A stretch of DNA of 64,000 nt, taken from assembly GCA_947473305.1 (NCBI GenBank), contig CANJCB010000018.1, forward strand, positions 22,356 to 86,355, in the 5' to 3' direction. The translations under genes were made by a program, and so were the position numbers. Numbering within the stretch: the stretch's first letter is position 1; every line of letters begins with the position of its first letter. Below, piece after piece: positions 48,515-58,630 of the stretch. Source of the stretch: Rhodospirillales bacterium. Lineage in GTDB: Bacteria; Pseudomonadota; Alphaproteobacteria; ATCC43930; CGMCC-115725. The notes beneath the pieces were generated by a model that did no database searches, had not been told where the DNA came from, and worked only from the letters and a program-made list of their open reading frames with translations.

Positions 48515-50833
48515 TTGATAAAGTCGGCAGGGGGAAGCGTGGTGCGGTTCGGTTCTGTATTCCTCTGGCTCCGCCTGACGCTGGCTATCGGCGCGGCTGT
48601 CGCGCTGATGGCCCCTGTTGCCGCTTGGGCTCAGACGGGCGGGACGATCGCCGAGATCCGTATCGACGGCACCCAGCGCATCGAACCGGAAACGGTAAAA
48701 TCCTACCTCCTTATTCAGCCGGGCGATCCCTTCGACGCGACCCGGATCGACCAATCGCTGAAGGCGCTTTTCGCGACAGGTCTTTTTGCCGACGTCAATC
48801 TGCGGCGCGAAGGCAATGCTCTTGTCGTTCGCGTGGTCGAGAACCCCATCATCAATCGCATTGCCTTTGAGGGTAATCGCAAGCTGACGGATACCGCGCT
48901 CACAGCCGAGGTGCAGCTGCGGGCCCGTGTCGTCTACACCCGGACCCGGGTCCAGGCGGATGTGAAGCGTATCCTGGATCTTTACCGCAGAAGCGGCCGC
49001 TTCGCCGCCACCGTCGATCCCAAGGTGATCCCGCTCGAACAGAATCGCGTCGATTTGGTCTTCGAGATCGACGAAGGGGCGACCACCGGCGTCAAGAGCA
49101 TCAATTTCATCGGCAATAAGCAGTTCAGCCCCAGCCGGCTACGCGGCGTGGTGCAAACTAAGGAATCCCGGTGGTATCGCTTCTTCTCCTCCGATGACAC
49201 CTATGATCCCGATCGTCTGACCTACGATCGCGACCTGTTACGGAAATTCTATCTTTCCGAGGGTTATGCCGATTTTCGGGTGGTCGCGGCAGTGGCGGAA
49301 CTGACGCCGGCCCGTGACGGCTTCTTCGTCAGCTATACGATCGAAGAGGGCGAGCGCTACAACTTCGGCAAGATCGATATCAGCAATCAGATCAAAGAGA
49401 TCAATGTCGACGATTTGAAGCCGCTGATCGTTGCGAAGGACGGCAAACGCTACAATGCGGATGAGGTTGAGAAGTCCATCAATGTCCTGACCGACGCCCT
49501 TGGCAACCGCGGCTTCGCCTTTGTGGACATACAGCCCCGGGTTCGCCGCAACGCCGAGACGCGAACCGTCGATATAACCTTCGATATCCAGGAAGGTCCC
49601 CGCGTCTATGTCGAGCGGATAGACATCGTAGGCAATGTGCGCACGCTGGACAAGGTGATCCGCCGGGAATTCCAGCTGGCCGAAGGCGACGCCTTCAATA
49701 CCTCGAAGATGCGGCGCTCGGAGCAGCGGGTTAAGAACCTGGGCTTCTTCAAGAAGTCGGAAATCACCAACGCGCCGGGCAGCGCCCCCGACAAGACGGT
49801 CGTCACGGCCAAGGTCGAAGAGCAATCCACCGGCGAATTCTCGGTCGGCGTGGGTTTCTCCAGCACCGACGGCGTGTTGGCGGACGTGTCGGTCCGAGAA
49901 CGGAACCTGCTGGGCAAAGGGCAGGATTTGCGGATCAGCGCCCTGGTCGCCCAGCGGACTCAGGAAATCGACCTGAGCTTCACCGAACCTCACTTTTTGG
50001 ACAGGAATCTGTCGGCGGGCTGGGATCTCTTCGAAGTCACGCGAACCAATGCCACCACCAACCAGCAGTTCGATCAATTCTCGCTCGGCGGCTCTTTGAG
50101 GCTGGGTTATCAGATCACCGACCGGCTGCGTCAGACGTTGCGCTACACCTTGAGGCAGGACAGCATCCAGAACGTGGAAGCGACCGCTTCGACCTTCATC
50201 AAGCAGCAGCAGGGCAGCCGGATCGCGTCCTTGGTCGGCCAGGAATTGCTCTACGACAGACGCGATGACCGCGCCGATCCCACCGAGGGCTATTTCGCTC
50301 AGTTCAACAGCGATCTTGCGGGACTTGGGGGCGACGCCCGGTTTATCCGGACAGTGCTGACCGGCGGGTATTTCTACTCCATTGCGCCGCAATGGGTCCT
50401 GAGTTTCACCGGAGAATCGGGCAATATCATCGGCATCGGCCAGAAGGTGAAGATCCAGGATCGCTTCTTCATCGGTGGCGATAACCTGCGCGGCTTCGCC
50501 ACGGGAGGCATCGGGCCACGCGATCCGACGACCCATGACGCGCTCGGCGGTAATTTCTATTACGTGAGTTCCATAGGGCTCGGTTTCCCCTTGGGGCTTC
50601 CCAAGGAACTGGGGATCACGGGGCGTCTCTTCACCGATATCGGCAGCCTTTTCGATATCGATGAGAATCCCAATTCGGTCACCGATGTGAAGGCTTACCG
50701 GATTGCTTCCGGTGTGGGCGCTTCCTGGGCTTCCCCGCTCGGCCCTATTCGCCTCGACGTGGCCTATCCCGTCAAGGTGCGTGCCCTGGACAAGAAACAG
50801 TTCTTCCGAGTCAGCTTTGGTACGAGGTTCTAG
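48515..50833 (+). CDS. bamA: Outer membrane protein assembly factor BamA
   Basis: BamA inserts beta-barrel proteins into the outer membrane. The 772-residue product has a signal peptide (predicted cut after residue 39, AWA-QTGG), five POTRA domains beginning with IAEIRIDGTQRIEPETV, and a C-terminal 16-strand barrel with the conserved loop-6 VRGF-type motif as DNLRGFATGGIGPR, ending in a terminal Phe (VSFGTRF). Start is TTG 48515, nine bases after AGGAG; GTG at 48539 or 48542 are alternatives. It is grouped with ompH and lipid A genes, the usual order. Confidence 0.96.
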   Translation: MIKSAGGSVVRFGSVFLWLRLTLAIGAAVALMAPVAAWAQTGGTIAEIRIDGTQRIEPETVKSYLLIQPGDPFDATRIDQSLKALFATGLFADVNLRREGNALVVRVVENPIINRIAFEGNRKLTDTALTAEVQLRARVVYTRTRVQADVKRILDLYRRSGRFAATVDPKVIPLEQNRVDLVFEIDEGATTGVKSINFIGNKQFSPSRLRGVVQTKESRWYRFFSSDDTYDPDRLTYDRDLLRKFYLSEGYADFRVVAAVAELTPARDGFFVSYTIEEGERYNFGKIDISNQIKEINVDDLKPLIVAKDGKRYNADEVEKSINVLTDALGNRGFAFVDIQPRVRRNAETRTVDITFDIQEGPRVYVERIDIVGNVRTLDKVIRREFQLAEGDAFNTSKMRRSEQRVKNLGFFKKSEITNAPGSAPDKTVVTAKVEEQSTGEFSVGVGFSSTDGVLADVSVRERNLLGKGQDLRISALVAQRTQEIDLSFTEPHFLDRNLSAGWDLFEVTRTNATTNQQFDQFSLGGSLRLGYQITDRLRQTLRYTLRQDSIQNVEATASTFIKQQQGSRIASLVGQELLYDRRDDRADPTEGYFAQFNSDLAGLGGDARFIRTVLTGGYFYSIAPQWVLSFTGESGNIIGIGQKVKIQDRFFIGGDNLRGFATGGIGPRDPTTHDALGGNFYYVSSIGLGFPLGLPKELGITGRLFTDIGSLFDIDENPNSVTDVKAYRIASGVGASWASPLGPIRLDVAYPVKVRALDKKQFFRVSFGTRF

Positions 50834-50836
50834 GAA

Positions 50837-51499
50837 ATGAGATGGAGTTCATCGTCGCGCTTGCTCGTGGGGGTGGCTGCGGCATTGCTCCTGGCGGGTC
50901 CGGCCAACAGTGTCTGGGCGCAGCAGGCAAAAAAGGGACCGCCCCCGCCCGCGCCCATCATCGTCGTCGTGGAGATGCGGCAGGTGATCAGCGCCTCTAA
51001 GGCCGCCAAGGGCGTCCAGGGGCAGATCGACCAGCAGGGCCAGATTTATTCTAAGGAAGTCTCCAAGCAGGAAGACGACCTCCAGAAGACCCGCGCCGAA
51101 CTCGAAAGGCAGCGGACGATCCTGTCGCAGGACGCCTTTACCGAGAAGACCAAGGAATTCCAGCAGCGTTACGACGAACTCGACCGCAACGTCCAAACCA
51201 AGCGCCAGGCACTGCAGCAGAGCTTCACCGAGGCGATGTCCAAGATCGAGAATGTCGCCCTCCAGGTCGTCGCCGAGATCGCCCAGGAGCGAGGCGCCAA
51301 TATGGTCCTCGATCGCCAGACTGTCGTCTTCCAGGCCGATGGCTTCGACATCTCCCAGGAAGCTTTGACGCGGGTCGATCAGCGGCTGCCGCAGGTTGCG
51401 GTGAATTTGCCCAAGCCCGGCGCGGAAACGGTCTCGGCGCCGCCGGCTCGTTCGCGCGGCGCGGCGCCGCCCGCCGCTCCGCCACCGAAAAAGAACTGA
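50837..51499 (+). CDS. ompH: OmpH/Skp family periplasmic chaperone
   Basis: Skp-type chaperones carry unfolded outer-membrane proteins across the periplasm to BamA. The 220-residue product has a signal peptide cut after WAQQA, a VVEMRQVISASKAAKGVQGQ segment, and a long charged coiled coil (SKEVSKQEDDLQKTRAELER), followed by the family strand NMVLDRQTVVF. The C-terminal 30 residues are Pro- and Ala-rich, ending PPKKN. Starts three bases after bamA. Confidence 0.92.
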   Translation: MRWSSSSRLLVGVAAALLLAGPANSVWAQQAKKGPPPPAPIIVVVEMRQVISASKAAKGVQGQIDQQGQIYSKEVSKQEDDLQKTRAELERQRTILSQDAFTEKTKEFQQRYDELDRNVQTKRQALQQSFTEAMSKIENVALQVVAEIAQERGANMVLDRQTVVFQADGFDISQEALTRVDQRLPQVAVNLPKPGAETVSAPPARSRGAAPPAAPPPKKN

Positions 51500-51511
51500 C
51501 CGCCGGGCGCG

Positions 51512-52528
51512 ATGGCCGATCCCCGTTTTTTTAGCGTTGCCGGCCCCTTTACGCTGAATGAGATCGCGACGCTTGTCGGGGCCGAAATCGGCGGCGGAGG
51601 GGAAGGCAGACTGGTGTTGAGGGACGTTGCGCCCCTCGACACGGCCGGACCTGACCAACTCAGCTTTCTCGATAATCGGAAATATATCGACGCTTTTCGG
51701 AAGTGCGCCGCCGGGGCGATCATCGTCATGCCCGATCTGGTTGGGGAAGCGCCGAAGGGAGCGGCCCTGCTTCTTTCCAAGGATCCCTATCGCGCCTATG
51801 CCAAGGCGGCCCAGGCCTTCTATCCGGACCGTTTGCCGCCGCCGGAAATCGCCCCTTCCGCGGTGATCGATCCCAGCGCCCGGCTCGGAGAAGGCTGCGT
51901 CGTCGGCCCCAATGTCGTGATCGAGGCCAATGTCGAGATCGGCTCGCGGTGTCGGATCGGACCCAATAGCGTTATCGCCCAGGGCTGCAAATTGGGCGAT
52001 GACGTCAAGGTCGGTCCGAATGTGACACTCAGCCATTGTTTCATCGGGTCCCGGGTGATGCTTTATCCCGGAGCCCGGATCGGACAGGATGGTTTCGGCT
52101 TTGCGGCGGGGCCTGCCGGCGTTCTCAAGGTTCCCCAACTGGGCCGCGTCGTGATCGGGGACGATGTCGAAATCGGCGCCAATACGACGATCGATCGCGG
52201 CGCCGGGCCGGATACTGTTATCGGCGCGGGCACCATGATTGATAATCTGGTGCAGATCGGGCACAACGTGACGGTCGGTCGCGGGTGCATTCTGGTTTCC
52301 CAGGTCGGCATTTCAGGCAGCACTCACCTTGAAGACTATGTGGTGATCGGGGGGCAAGCCGGTCTAAGCGGTCATCTTCATATCGGGAAGGGCGTGAAAA
52401 TCGGAGCCCAGGCAGGCGTCATGGCCGATTTGTCCGCTGGCGCTACCGTGGTGGGGTCTCCGGCCAAGCCGCGGGGGGAATTCTTCCGCCAATTGGTTAC
52501 GCTGGAGCGTCTGACGAAGAAGGGTTAG
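51512..52528 (+). CDS. lpxD: UDP-3-O-acylglucosamine N-acyltransferase
   Basis: LpxD adds the second acyl chain in lipid A synthesis. The 338-residue product has an N-terminal uridine-binding domain ([27 protein letters not shown]) and a left-handed beta helix of hexapeptide repeats ([20 protein letters not shown] and others). The catalytic His lies in [15 protein letters not shown]-terminal helix follows. Normal length. Confidence 0.96.
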   Translation: MADPRFFSVAGPFTLNEIATLVGAEIGGGGEGRLVLRDVAPLDTAGPDQLSFLDNRKYIDAFRKCAAGAIIVMPDLVGEAPKGAALLLSKDPYRAYAKAAQAFYPDRLPPPEIAPSAVIDPSARLGEGCVVGPNVVIEANVEIGSRCRIGPNSVIAQGCKLGDDVKVGPNVTLSHCFIGSRVMLYPGARIGQDGFGFAAGPAGVLKVPQLGRVVIGDDVEIGANTTIDRGAGPDTVIGAGTMIDNLVQIGHNVTVGRGCILVSQVGISGSTHLEDYVVIGGQAGLSGHLHIGKGVKIGAQAGVMADLSAGATVVGSPAKPRGEFFRQLVTLERLTKKG

Positions 52529-52534
52529 CAGGCG

Positions 52535-53002
52535 ATGGATAACATAGCCGAGAAGGCCGCCACCGTTTCCGAAATCGATGTCCTGCGGATCATGAAGATG
52601 ATCCCGCATCGCTATCCCTTTCTGATGATCGACCGGGTCGTCGACGTGGTGACGAACGAGAGCGCGGTCGGGATCAAGAACGTCTCGATCAACGAGCCCT
52701 TTTTTCAAGGCCACTTTCCCACGCAACCGGTAATGCCCGGCGTCCTCATCATCGAAGCGATGGCCCAGACGGCGGCCATCCTGGTGGTTCACACCCTGGG
52801 TTCCGCGTCCGAGGGCAAGCTCGTCTATTTCATGACTGTCGAGAATGCGCGCTTCCGCCGGCCTGTCACGCCGGGTGACGTTCTCAAGGTCCATGTGAAG
52901 AAGCAGCGCAACCGCGGCAATGTCTGGAAATTCGAAGCCGAGGCCAAGGTCGACGGCAAACTGGTGGCGGAAGCGACCTATTCCGCAATGATCCGCGACT
53001 GA
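52535..53002 (+). CDS. fabZ: 3-hydroxyacyl-ACP dehydratase FabZ
   Basis: FabZ removes water from 3-hydroxyacyl-ACP in fatty-acid elongation. The 155-residue product is a hot-dog fold enzyme with [13 protein letters not shown], catalytic His60 in FFQGHFP and catalytic Glu74 in [11 protein letters not shown]. Co-location with lpxD and lpxA balances use of hydroxyacyl-ACP between membrane lipid and lipid A. Confidence 0.97.
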   Translation: MDNIAEKAATVSEIDVLRIMKMIPHRYPFLMIDRVVDVVTNESAVGIKNVSINEPFFQGHFPTQPVMPGVLIIEAMAQTAAILVVHTLGSASEGKLVYFMTVENARFRRPVTPGDVLKVHVKKQRNRGNVWKFEAEAKVDGKLVAEATYSAMIRD

Positions 53003-53009
53003 GAGCCTC

Positions 53010-53810
53010 ATGAGCAAAATTCATTCGACGGCGATCGTCGCTTCCGGCGCTCGATTGGCTGACAGCGTCTCGATCGGTCCTTATTGCAGCATCGGCGAAG
53101 AGGTCGAACTAGGGGAGGGCGTGGAGCTCATGTCCCATGTCGTCGTGGCCGGTCGGACGACCGTGGGAGAGGGGACGCGCATCTTCCCCTTCGCCTCCAT
53201 CGGGCACGAACCGCAGGATCTCAAATACAAGGGCGAGAAATCTTCGCTGACCATCGGCAAGCGCAATGTTATCCGGGAGCATGTCACCATGAATCCCGGC
53301 ACCTCCGGGGGCGGGATGGTGACGAGCGTGGGCGATAACTGCCTTTTCATGATGAGCGCGCATGTGGCTCACGATTGTCGAGTCGGCAACAACGTCATCA
53401 TGGCCAACAACGCGACGCTGGCCGGTCATGTGACGGTCGCCGATTTCGCGCTTTTCGGCGGACTCTCGGCCGTCCACCAGTTCGTGCGGATCGGCCAGCA
53501 CGCGGTGGTCGGCGGGCTGACGGGCGTGGAGCGCGATGTGATCCCCTATGGGTCGGTCATGGGCGATCGGGCGCGGCTCGCGGGGCTCAACCTGATCGGT
53601 CTCCAGCGGCGTGGGTTCGGCCGCGAGGATATGCAGGCCCTGCGCGCCGCCTATGGCATGCTTTTCGCCGATGGGGGAACGCTGGCCGAACGGGTGGACG
53701 AAGTGGCCGAGAGGTTCAAGGACGTAAGCCCGGTTCAGGATGTCGTCACTTTCCTGCGCGCCGAGACGTCACGCGGGATCTGTCAGCCCAAAGGGGCCAA
53801 TGGCGGGTAA
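53010..53810 (+). CDS. lpxA: UDP-N-acetylglucosamine O-acyltransferase
   Basis: LpxA performs the first committed step of lipid A synthesis. The 266-residue product is a hexapeptide-repeat beta helix: IHSTAIVASGARLADSVSIG, the active-site His in MMSAHVAHDCRVGNN, and the C-terminal helical domain (RGFGREDMQALRAAYGMLF). Its end overlaps the lpxI start by 11 bases. Confidence 0.97.
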   Translation: MSKIHSTAIVASGARLADSVSIGPYCSIGEEVELGEGVELMSHVVVAGRTTVGEGTRIFPFASIGHEPQDLKYKGEKSSLTIGKRNVIREHVTMNPGTSGGGMVTSVGDNCLFMMSAHVAHDCRVGNNVIMANNATLAGHVTVADFALFGGLSAVHQFVRIGQHAVVGGLTGVERDVIPYGSVMGDRARLAGLNLIGLQRRGFGREDMQALRAAYGMLFADGGTLAERVDEVAERFKDVSPVQDVVTFLRAETSRGICQPKGANGG

Positions 53811-54615
53811 ACTCGGCATCATTGCCGGCGCGGGCGAATTGCCGCTTCGCGCAATCGAGGCCTGTCGGGCGGACGACCGCCCCTTTTTCGTCCTTGCTCT
53901 CGAAGGGGACGCCGATCCAGCAGTCGTCACCGGGGTCCCCCATGCCTGGATTCGTCTCGGAACGGCGGGGACCGGCCTGCGCATCCTGCGGGAGCAGGGG
54001 GTGGAGGAACTGGTCATGGTGGGTGGCGTCCGCCGGCCCTCGCTGACCTCGCTGAGGCCCGATTGGCGCGTGGCGAAGCTCTTCGCGCGCATCGGATATC
54101 GGGCGCTCGGCGACGACGGCCTTCTCTCCGCCATTATCAAGGAATTGGAGATCGAAGGTTTCAAGGTCGTCGGCATCGAGAGCATCTTGGGCTCGGCGCT
54201 CATGACCGAGGGGCCGCTGGGAAAATGGGTCCCCGACGATCAGGCGCAGGTGGATATCGACTACGGTGTCCGAGCGGCCCGGGCCCTCGGAGCGCTCGAT
54301 ATCGGCCAGGCCGCCGTCGTGCAGCAGGGCATCGTTCTCGGGGTCGAGGCGATCGAAGGAACCGACGCTCTGCTCGCTCGCTGCGCGACGCTGCGCCGCG
54401 ACGGCCTCGGAGGCGTCCTGGTCAAGGTCGCCAAGCCCGGTCAGGAACGCCGCGCGGATCTGCCGACCATCGGCCGACAAACCGTCCACGGTGCGGCGAA
54501 AGCCGGTCTTAGGGGGATTGCCGTCGAGGCGGGGGCCGGATTGGTGCTGGGCCGCGCCGCGGTGGCGGAGGCCGCCGATCACGCCGGGCTTTTCGTCATC
54601 GGCATCAAACCGTGA
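53800..54615 (+). CDS. lpxI: UDP-2,3-diacylglucosamine pyrophosphatase LpxI
   Basis: LpxI hydrolyses UDP-2,3-diacylglucosamine to lipid X and UMP; it replaces the unrelated LpxH in alphaproteobacteria. The 271-residue product has the family blocks KLGIIAGAGELPLRAIEACR, MVGGVRRPSLTSLRPDWR and the C-terminal VKVAKPGQERRADLPTIG with TVHGAAKAGLRGIAVEAG. ATG 53800 is chosen because AAGGGG lies just before it. Position between lpxA and lpxB is standard. Confidence 0.95.
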   Translation: MAGKLGIIAGAGELPLRAIEACRADDRPFFVLALEGDADPAVVTGVPHAWIRLGTAGTGLRILREQGVEELVMVGGVRRPSLTSLRPDWRVAKLFARIGYRALGDDGLLSAIIKELEIEGFKVVGIESILGSALMTEGPLGKWVPDDQAQVDIDYGVRAARALGALDIGQAAVVQQGIVLGVEAIEGTDALLARCATLRRDGLGGVLVKVAKPGQERRADLPTIGRQTVHGAAKAGLRGIAVEAGAGLVLGRAAVAEAADHAGLFVIGIKP

Positions 54616-55817
54616 CGCCAGATGAGGCGGGACCGCTGATCTACGTGATCGCGGGGGAGCCCTCGGGCGACGCGCTCGGGGGCCGGCTGATGCAGGCCCT
54701 GAAGGAGCGGACGGGTGGCAAGGTCCGTTTCGCGGGCGTCGGCGGCGAGCAGATGGCCGCCGAGGGAATCGAAAGCCTGGTGCCGCTCCGGGAACTCGCC
54801 GTTATGGGAATTATCGAAGTCCTGCCCAAGGCGCGGGGGATCTTTCGCCGGGTGGATCAGACGGTGGCGGAAATCCGCCGGCTGAGGCCCCAGGCGGTGG
54901 TGACCATCGACAGTTCCGGCTTCACCTGGCGGATCGCGCAGCGATTGCGCGAAGCCGGGGAGCGGCTGTTGCTCATCCATTACGTCGCTCCCATGGTCTG
55001 GGCCTGGCGGGCCGGTCGCGCCCGCCGGATGGCGCGCTGGTACGATCATCTGATGACGCTCCTGCCGTTCGAGCCGCCCTATTTCACGGCGGTCGGTCTT
55101 TCCTGCACCTATGTCGGTCATCCCGTGGTGGAGAGTGGTGCGAATCGGGGTGACGGTCCGGGGTTTCGCGCCCGGCACGACATCGGGCCGGACGTCACGC
55201 TCGTGACCGTGCTTCCCGGGAGCAGAGGGGGCGAGGTGCGGCGGCATTTGCCCATTTTCCGGGAGGCTATCGGGATATTGCGGGAACGGTATCCCAATTT
55301 GCGGGTCGCGATTCCCACGGTCGAGACTGTGGCGGAGCAGATCGCTGCGGCTACCGTGGATTGGCCGGCGCCCGTCACGATCCTGCGCGGCCAGAGAGAG
55401 AAATACGATGCCTTCGCCGCCTCCAACGCAGCGATTGCAGCTTCTGGAACCGTTGCCTTGGAACTGGCGATGGCCCGGCTGCCGGCGATTGTCGCCTATC
55501 GCCTGAACGCCTTGAGTTTTTTCCTGGCGAAGCGGCTGGTGAAGGTTCGCTATGTGAACCTGATCAATCTCGTGGTCGATCAACCGGTGGTGCCGGAACT
55601 GCTTCAGTCCGATGCCAATCCGGCTCGAATCGCATCGGAGATCGCGAAGCTTCTCGACGACCCTGCGGCGCGGGAGCGGCAGGCGGCCTTGAGCCACACG
55701 GGTCTCGTGGCCTTGGGGCTCGGCGATATTTCTCCCGGTCTGAGGGCGGCCGACGAGGTTCTGAGGCTGATCGCCATACGCGATCCTGGCTTGGTTGCCG
55801 GCACCGTCAAAAATTAA
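54612..55817 (+). CDS. lpxB: Lipid-A-disaccharide synthase
   Basis: LpxB joins UDP-diacylglucosamine and lipid X to give the lipid A disaccharide. The 401-residue product is a GT-B glycosyltransferase of family 19 with IYVIAGEPSGDALGGRLMQA, FAGVGGEQMAAEG, LIHYVAPMVWAWR and VLPGSRGGEVRRHLPIF. The GTG start overlaps the lpxI stop (GTGA). It ends the lipid A cluster; the weak AT-rich hairpin over the stop may terminate transcription. Confidence 0.96.
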   Translation: MTPDEAGPLIYVIAGEPSGDALGGRLMQALKERTGGKVRFAGVGGEQMAAEGIESLVPLRELAVMGIIEVLPKARGIFRRVDQTVAEIRRLRPQAVVTIDSSGFTWRIAQRLREAGERLLLIHYVAPMVWAWRAGRARRMARWYDHLMTLLPFEPPYFTAVGLSCTYVGHPVVESGANRGDGPGFRARHDIGPDVTLVTVLPGSRGGEVRRHLPIFREAIGILRERYPNLRVAIPTVETVAEQIAAATVDWPAPVTILRGQREKYDAFAASNAAIAASGTVALELAMARLPAIVAYRLNALSFFLAKRLVKVRYVNLINLVVDQPVVPELLQSDANPARIASEIAKLLDDPAARERQAALSHTGLVALGLGDISPGLRAADEVLRLIAIRDPGLVAGTVKN

Positions 55818-56142
55818 CCCTTTAGGGTAATTAGATCTTTTATCTTGAGGGATCCGATTGCGGAATTCTTGGCTTTAGCCTTTCAAGAAAATGGCTGAAA
55901 TCCAGCCACTTTAGCAGGACTCTGCAAATTAACTGAAAGTTGTAGTCTTGGCTAAAATCGCAGGCTCTTAAACGATTTGTTAAAAGCATTTCTACAAAAT
56001 TTCCACCAATACGGTTGTGAGGCATGCATTTCTAGCGAGAAAAGTGTGTTGAATGCCTGTCTCCGGGCGGGGGCAGGAATCAGGAATTGGAGTCTCGCAG
56101 GGGTTGTATCGCTCCCCGAGTGAGGCCGGGATTGGTGTTTAG
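55818..56142 (+). other. AT-rich intergenic leader before the chemosensory operon
   Basis: These 325 bases are clearly richer in A+T than the surroundings and hold no gene I can support. A weak hairpin (ATTAACCC / GGGTAAT, 55813-55832) followed by GATCTTTTATC could terminate lpxB. A 6-bp inverted repeat (TGGCTG / CAGCCA, 55892-55907) may be regulatory. No clear sigma-54 or flagellar sigma-28 promoter was found for the chemosensory operon downstream. Confidence 0.4.
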
Positions 56143-56622
56143 GTGACGGGCTCGCAGGATCCTCCCCAAGAGTATCTCATCTTCCGTTTGGCGGAAGTGA
56201 GCTACGCCATAACCGTGGCGAGTGTGGTCGAAATCTTTCGCGCGGTGCGCGTCGTCCCCTTTCCGAAAGCGCCGCCGATTGTGGAAGGCGTGATCAATGT
56301 GCGGGGGGCGCTGGTTCCGGTTCTGGATATCCGGCGGCGCTTCAATCACCCGCCCAAGCCGGTTTCACTCAGCGATCATTTTGTCGTCGCCAGAACCAGC
56401 CGGCGTCTGGTGGCTTTGCGCGTGGATCGCGCCATGGGCGTGGAAACATTCGAGCCGGCGGCAATCGAAACACCGGAGTCGCTGGCTTCCGGGATCGGCC
56501 AGGTTACGGGCGTCGTCCGGCTGAAAGATGGCGTCCTTTTGCTGCACGATCTCGAAGGCTTCTTGACGGAAGCCGAAAGCAAGTCCCTCGCGGAAGCCGA
56601 ATGCGCCGAGGTTGCCGCATGA
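56143..56622 (+). CDS. cheW: CheW-type coupling protein (WspB-like)
   Basis: CheW couples chemoreceptors to the kinase CheA. The 159-residue product is a single CheW domain with YLIFRLAEVSYAITVASVVE, VEGVINVRGALVPVLDIRRR and VVRLKDGVLLLHDLEGFL. GTG start at 56143 with only a weak ribosome binding site. First gene of a seven-gene operon whose content matches the Pseudomonas Wsp surface-sensing system; it corresponds to WspB. Confidence 0.88.
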   Translation: MTGSQDPPQEYLIFRLAEVSYAITVASVVEIFRAVRVVPFPKAPPIVEGVINVRGALVPVLDIRRRFNHPPKPVSLSDHFVVARTSRRLVALRVDRAMGVETFEPAAIETPESLASGIGQVTGVVRLKDGVLLLHDLEGFLTEAESKSLAEAECAEVAA

Positions 56623-58001
56623 GTGTCGGCGGTTGGAGCGTTCCTGTTTTCGCCACGATAGCGGCGGTGCTGAGAGAGCGGGCAGGACTGGAATTTCCGC
56701 TCAACCGCCAGTCTTTCGCGGAGGCCGGGATCCGTCGGGCGATGGCCAAATTTATGATCGACAGCCCTGCCGCCTATCTCGCGCATCTGCAATCCGGGTC
56801 CGCTTCGATCGAAGATCTGGCGGAAGAGGTCGGTGTCGGAGAAACCTACTTTTTCAGGGATCCTGTCCAATTTGCGACGATCCGCACTCGACTGCTGCCT
56901 GATCTCGTCGCCCGCCGCGGCCCCATGCCGGCCCCCAGGATTTGGAGCGCAGGCTGTGCCACCGGCGAGGAAGCTTATTCTCTGGCTATTCTTCTGGAAG
57001 AAGAAAGGCTTGCGGTCGGCGCCCGGATTTACGGCACCGATGTATCGGAAGCGGCGCTTTCTGCCGCCCGGCGCGGGGTTTTCTCTTCCTGGTCGTTGCG
57101 TGGCGATTTGGCTCTTATCGCGCCGCGATATTTCCGCCGTCGCGGGGATCGCTTCGTGCTGAACGAAGATCTGCGGGGGCGGGTGGCATTCTCCCGCCTT
57201 AATCTGGCGACAGGCGATCCCTTTCCGGAGGTTTGGTCGGGCGGGCTGGATATCATTCTGTGCCGCAACGTCCTGATCTATTTCAGCTCCGACGCGGTGC
57301 AGCGAGTCGGGCACAGGCTGCTCCAGTCTCTGGCTCCGGAAGGATGGCTGATCACAGGCCCTTCCGATCCGCTTCTCCAGGTCGCTCATCCCTTCGAGGC
57401 GGTCCTGACGCCGGGGGGGATCTTTTACCGGCGGACGACGGCCGCTCGCACCGTCACGAGGGCCTCAACATCGCTCCCTCGGTCCCGCTGGAAGAAGCCC
57501 ATGCCTGGGGTCGAGGACGGTCCTCAGCACACGCATCGAGCGGCAAAGCCTGCGATCGCGGAAGTACCGGTTTCGATAGGGGATTCCGCTGCCGCCGTGA
57601 CGCGCGTCCGGCAATTGGGGGATACCGGCGCTATCAAGGAAGCCGCCGGTGTCGCTGCCGAGGAAAGCGCGACCCATCCGCTTTGCGCGGAGCTTCATTT
57701 TCTTCATGGCATGCTGCTGATGGAGCAGGGCAGCCATCGGGCGGCGGCCGACGCCATGCGGCGAGTGCTTTATCTCGACCCAGGCCTCGCGGTGGCGCAA
57801 TTGAGCCTGGGTTCGATCCTCCAGCGTCTGGGAAGCAAGGTGGAGGCATGGTCGGCCTATCAACGCGGCCACGACATCGCCGCGCTGCAACCGCCGGATA
57901 GAGTCATGCCTCTATCCGATGGTGCCCCCGCGGAGCATCTGGTCCGCGCCGCTAAAAGCCGCATGGCGGCCTTGGCGGCCGATTGGGCCTATTCGTCTTG
58001 A
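56619..58001 (+). CDS. cheR: CheR-type methyltransferase with C-terminal TPR (WspC-like)
   Basis: CheR methylates receptor glutamates using S-adenosylmethionine. The 460-residue product has the CheR N-terminal helical domain, the SAM motif IWSAGCATGEEAYSLAI, and FDIILCRNVLIYF-type motif (here LDIILCRNVLIYF), followed by a linker and a C-terminal TPR region (LHFLHGMLLMEQGSHRAAAD, LDPGLAVAQLSLGSILQRLG). CheR plus TPR is the WspC architecture. ATG overlaps the cheW stop. Confidence 0.92.
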   Translation: MSVGGWSVPVFATIAAVLRERAGLEFPLNRQSFAEAGIRRAMAKFMIDSPAAYLAHLQSGSASIEDLAEEVGVGETYFFRDPVQFATIRTRLLPDLVARRGPMPAPRIWSAGCATGEEAYSLAILLEEERLAVGARIYGTDVSEAALSAARRGVFSSWSLRGDLALIAPRYFRRRGDRFVLNEDLRGRVAFSRLNLATGDPFPEVWSGGLDIILCRNVLIYFSSDAVQRVGHRLLQSLAPEGWLITGPSDPLLQVAHPFEAVLTPGGIFYRRTTAARTVTRASTSLPRSRWKKPMPGVEDGPQHTHRAAKPAIAEVPVSIGDSAAAVTRVRQLGDTGAIKEAAGVAAEESATHPLCAELHFLHGMLLMEQGSHRAAADAMRRVLYLDPGLAVAQLSLGSILQRLGSKVEAWSAYQRGHDIAALQPPDRVMPLSDGAPAEHLVRAAKSRMAALAADWAYSS

Positions 58002-58630
58002 GGCGGGCCGAACCGATCGATTGGACGGATGCGCGGCGGAGCCTGGCGGAACTCGATGCCGCTCTCCAGAACGTGTTGTCGCCCTCGACCGAGAGGACCC
58101 GGGAGCTTCTGGAGGAGCGTGCAGTCGCCCTCGCACAGGCGACACCGGTGGTCAGTGGGACGAAAAGCGACTCCGAGGCGGTGGTTTTTTCCCTGGCGGG
58201 ACAGCGTCTAGCCCTGGAAACGCGTTATGCCCGGGAGGTCATTCGCTCTCCCGACGTGACCCCGGTCCCCGGTGCCGGCCGCCTTTTCGTTGGGATTGCC
58301 AATTTACGGGGCGAATTGCTTCCGGTTTTCGATCTGAGAGAGTTTTTCGGGATCCGTCAGGACGAGGGGAGTGCCCTCGACTGGACTATCATTTGCGGCG
58401 AGGACAAGGCCGACTTTGGCATCCTCGTAGATGCGGTCGAAATCATCCCGATGGCTTGGGATGACATACTCGATGTGCCGACGACTGTCGGCGGAACCGG
58501 CGCGGCCTGCCTGCGCGGTGTCACCCGCGCGGGTGTGACCGTGCTCGATACCCCGGCTTTCATCGCTCATCCATCACTGTTTCCGAAGCCCGTTCAGGGA
58601 CAAAGCCGGTCGACCGGCCTGGAGGTTTGA
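57983..58630 (+). CDS. cheW: CheW-type coupling protein with N-terminal extension (WspD-like)
   Basis: The 215-residue product has about 65 extra N-terminal residues (helical, acidic, ERTRELLEERAVALAQAT) before a CheW domain (VVFSLAGQRLALETRYAREV, FVGIANLRGELLPVFDLREF). WspD in Pseudomonas has the same layout. Start is TTG at 57983 or at 57998, the latter inside the cheR stop; no ribosome binding site is evident, so translation is probably coupled. Confidence 0.85.
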   Translation: MGLFVLRRAEPIDWTDARRSLAELDAALQNVLSPSTERTRELLEERAVALAQATPVVSGTKSDSEAVVFSLAGQRLALETRYAREVIRSPDVTPVPGAGRLFVGIANLRGELLPVFDLREFFGIRQDEGSALDWTIICGEDKADFGILVDAVEIIPMAWDDILDVPTTVGGTGAACLRGVTRAGVTVLDTPAFIAHPSLFPKPVQGQSRSTGLEV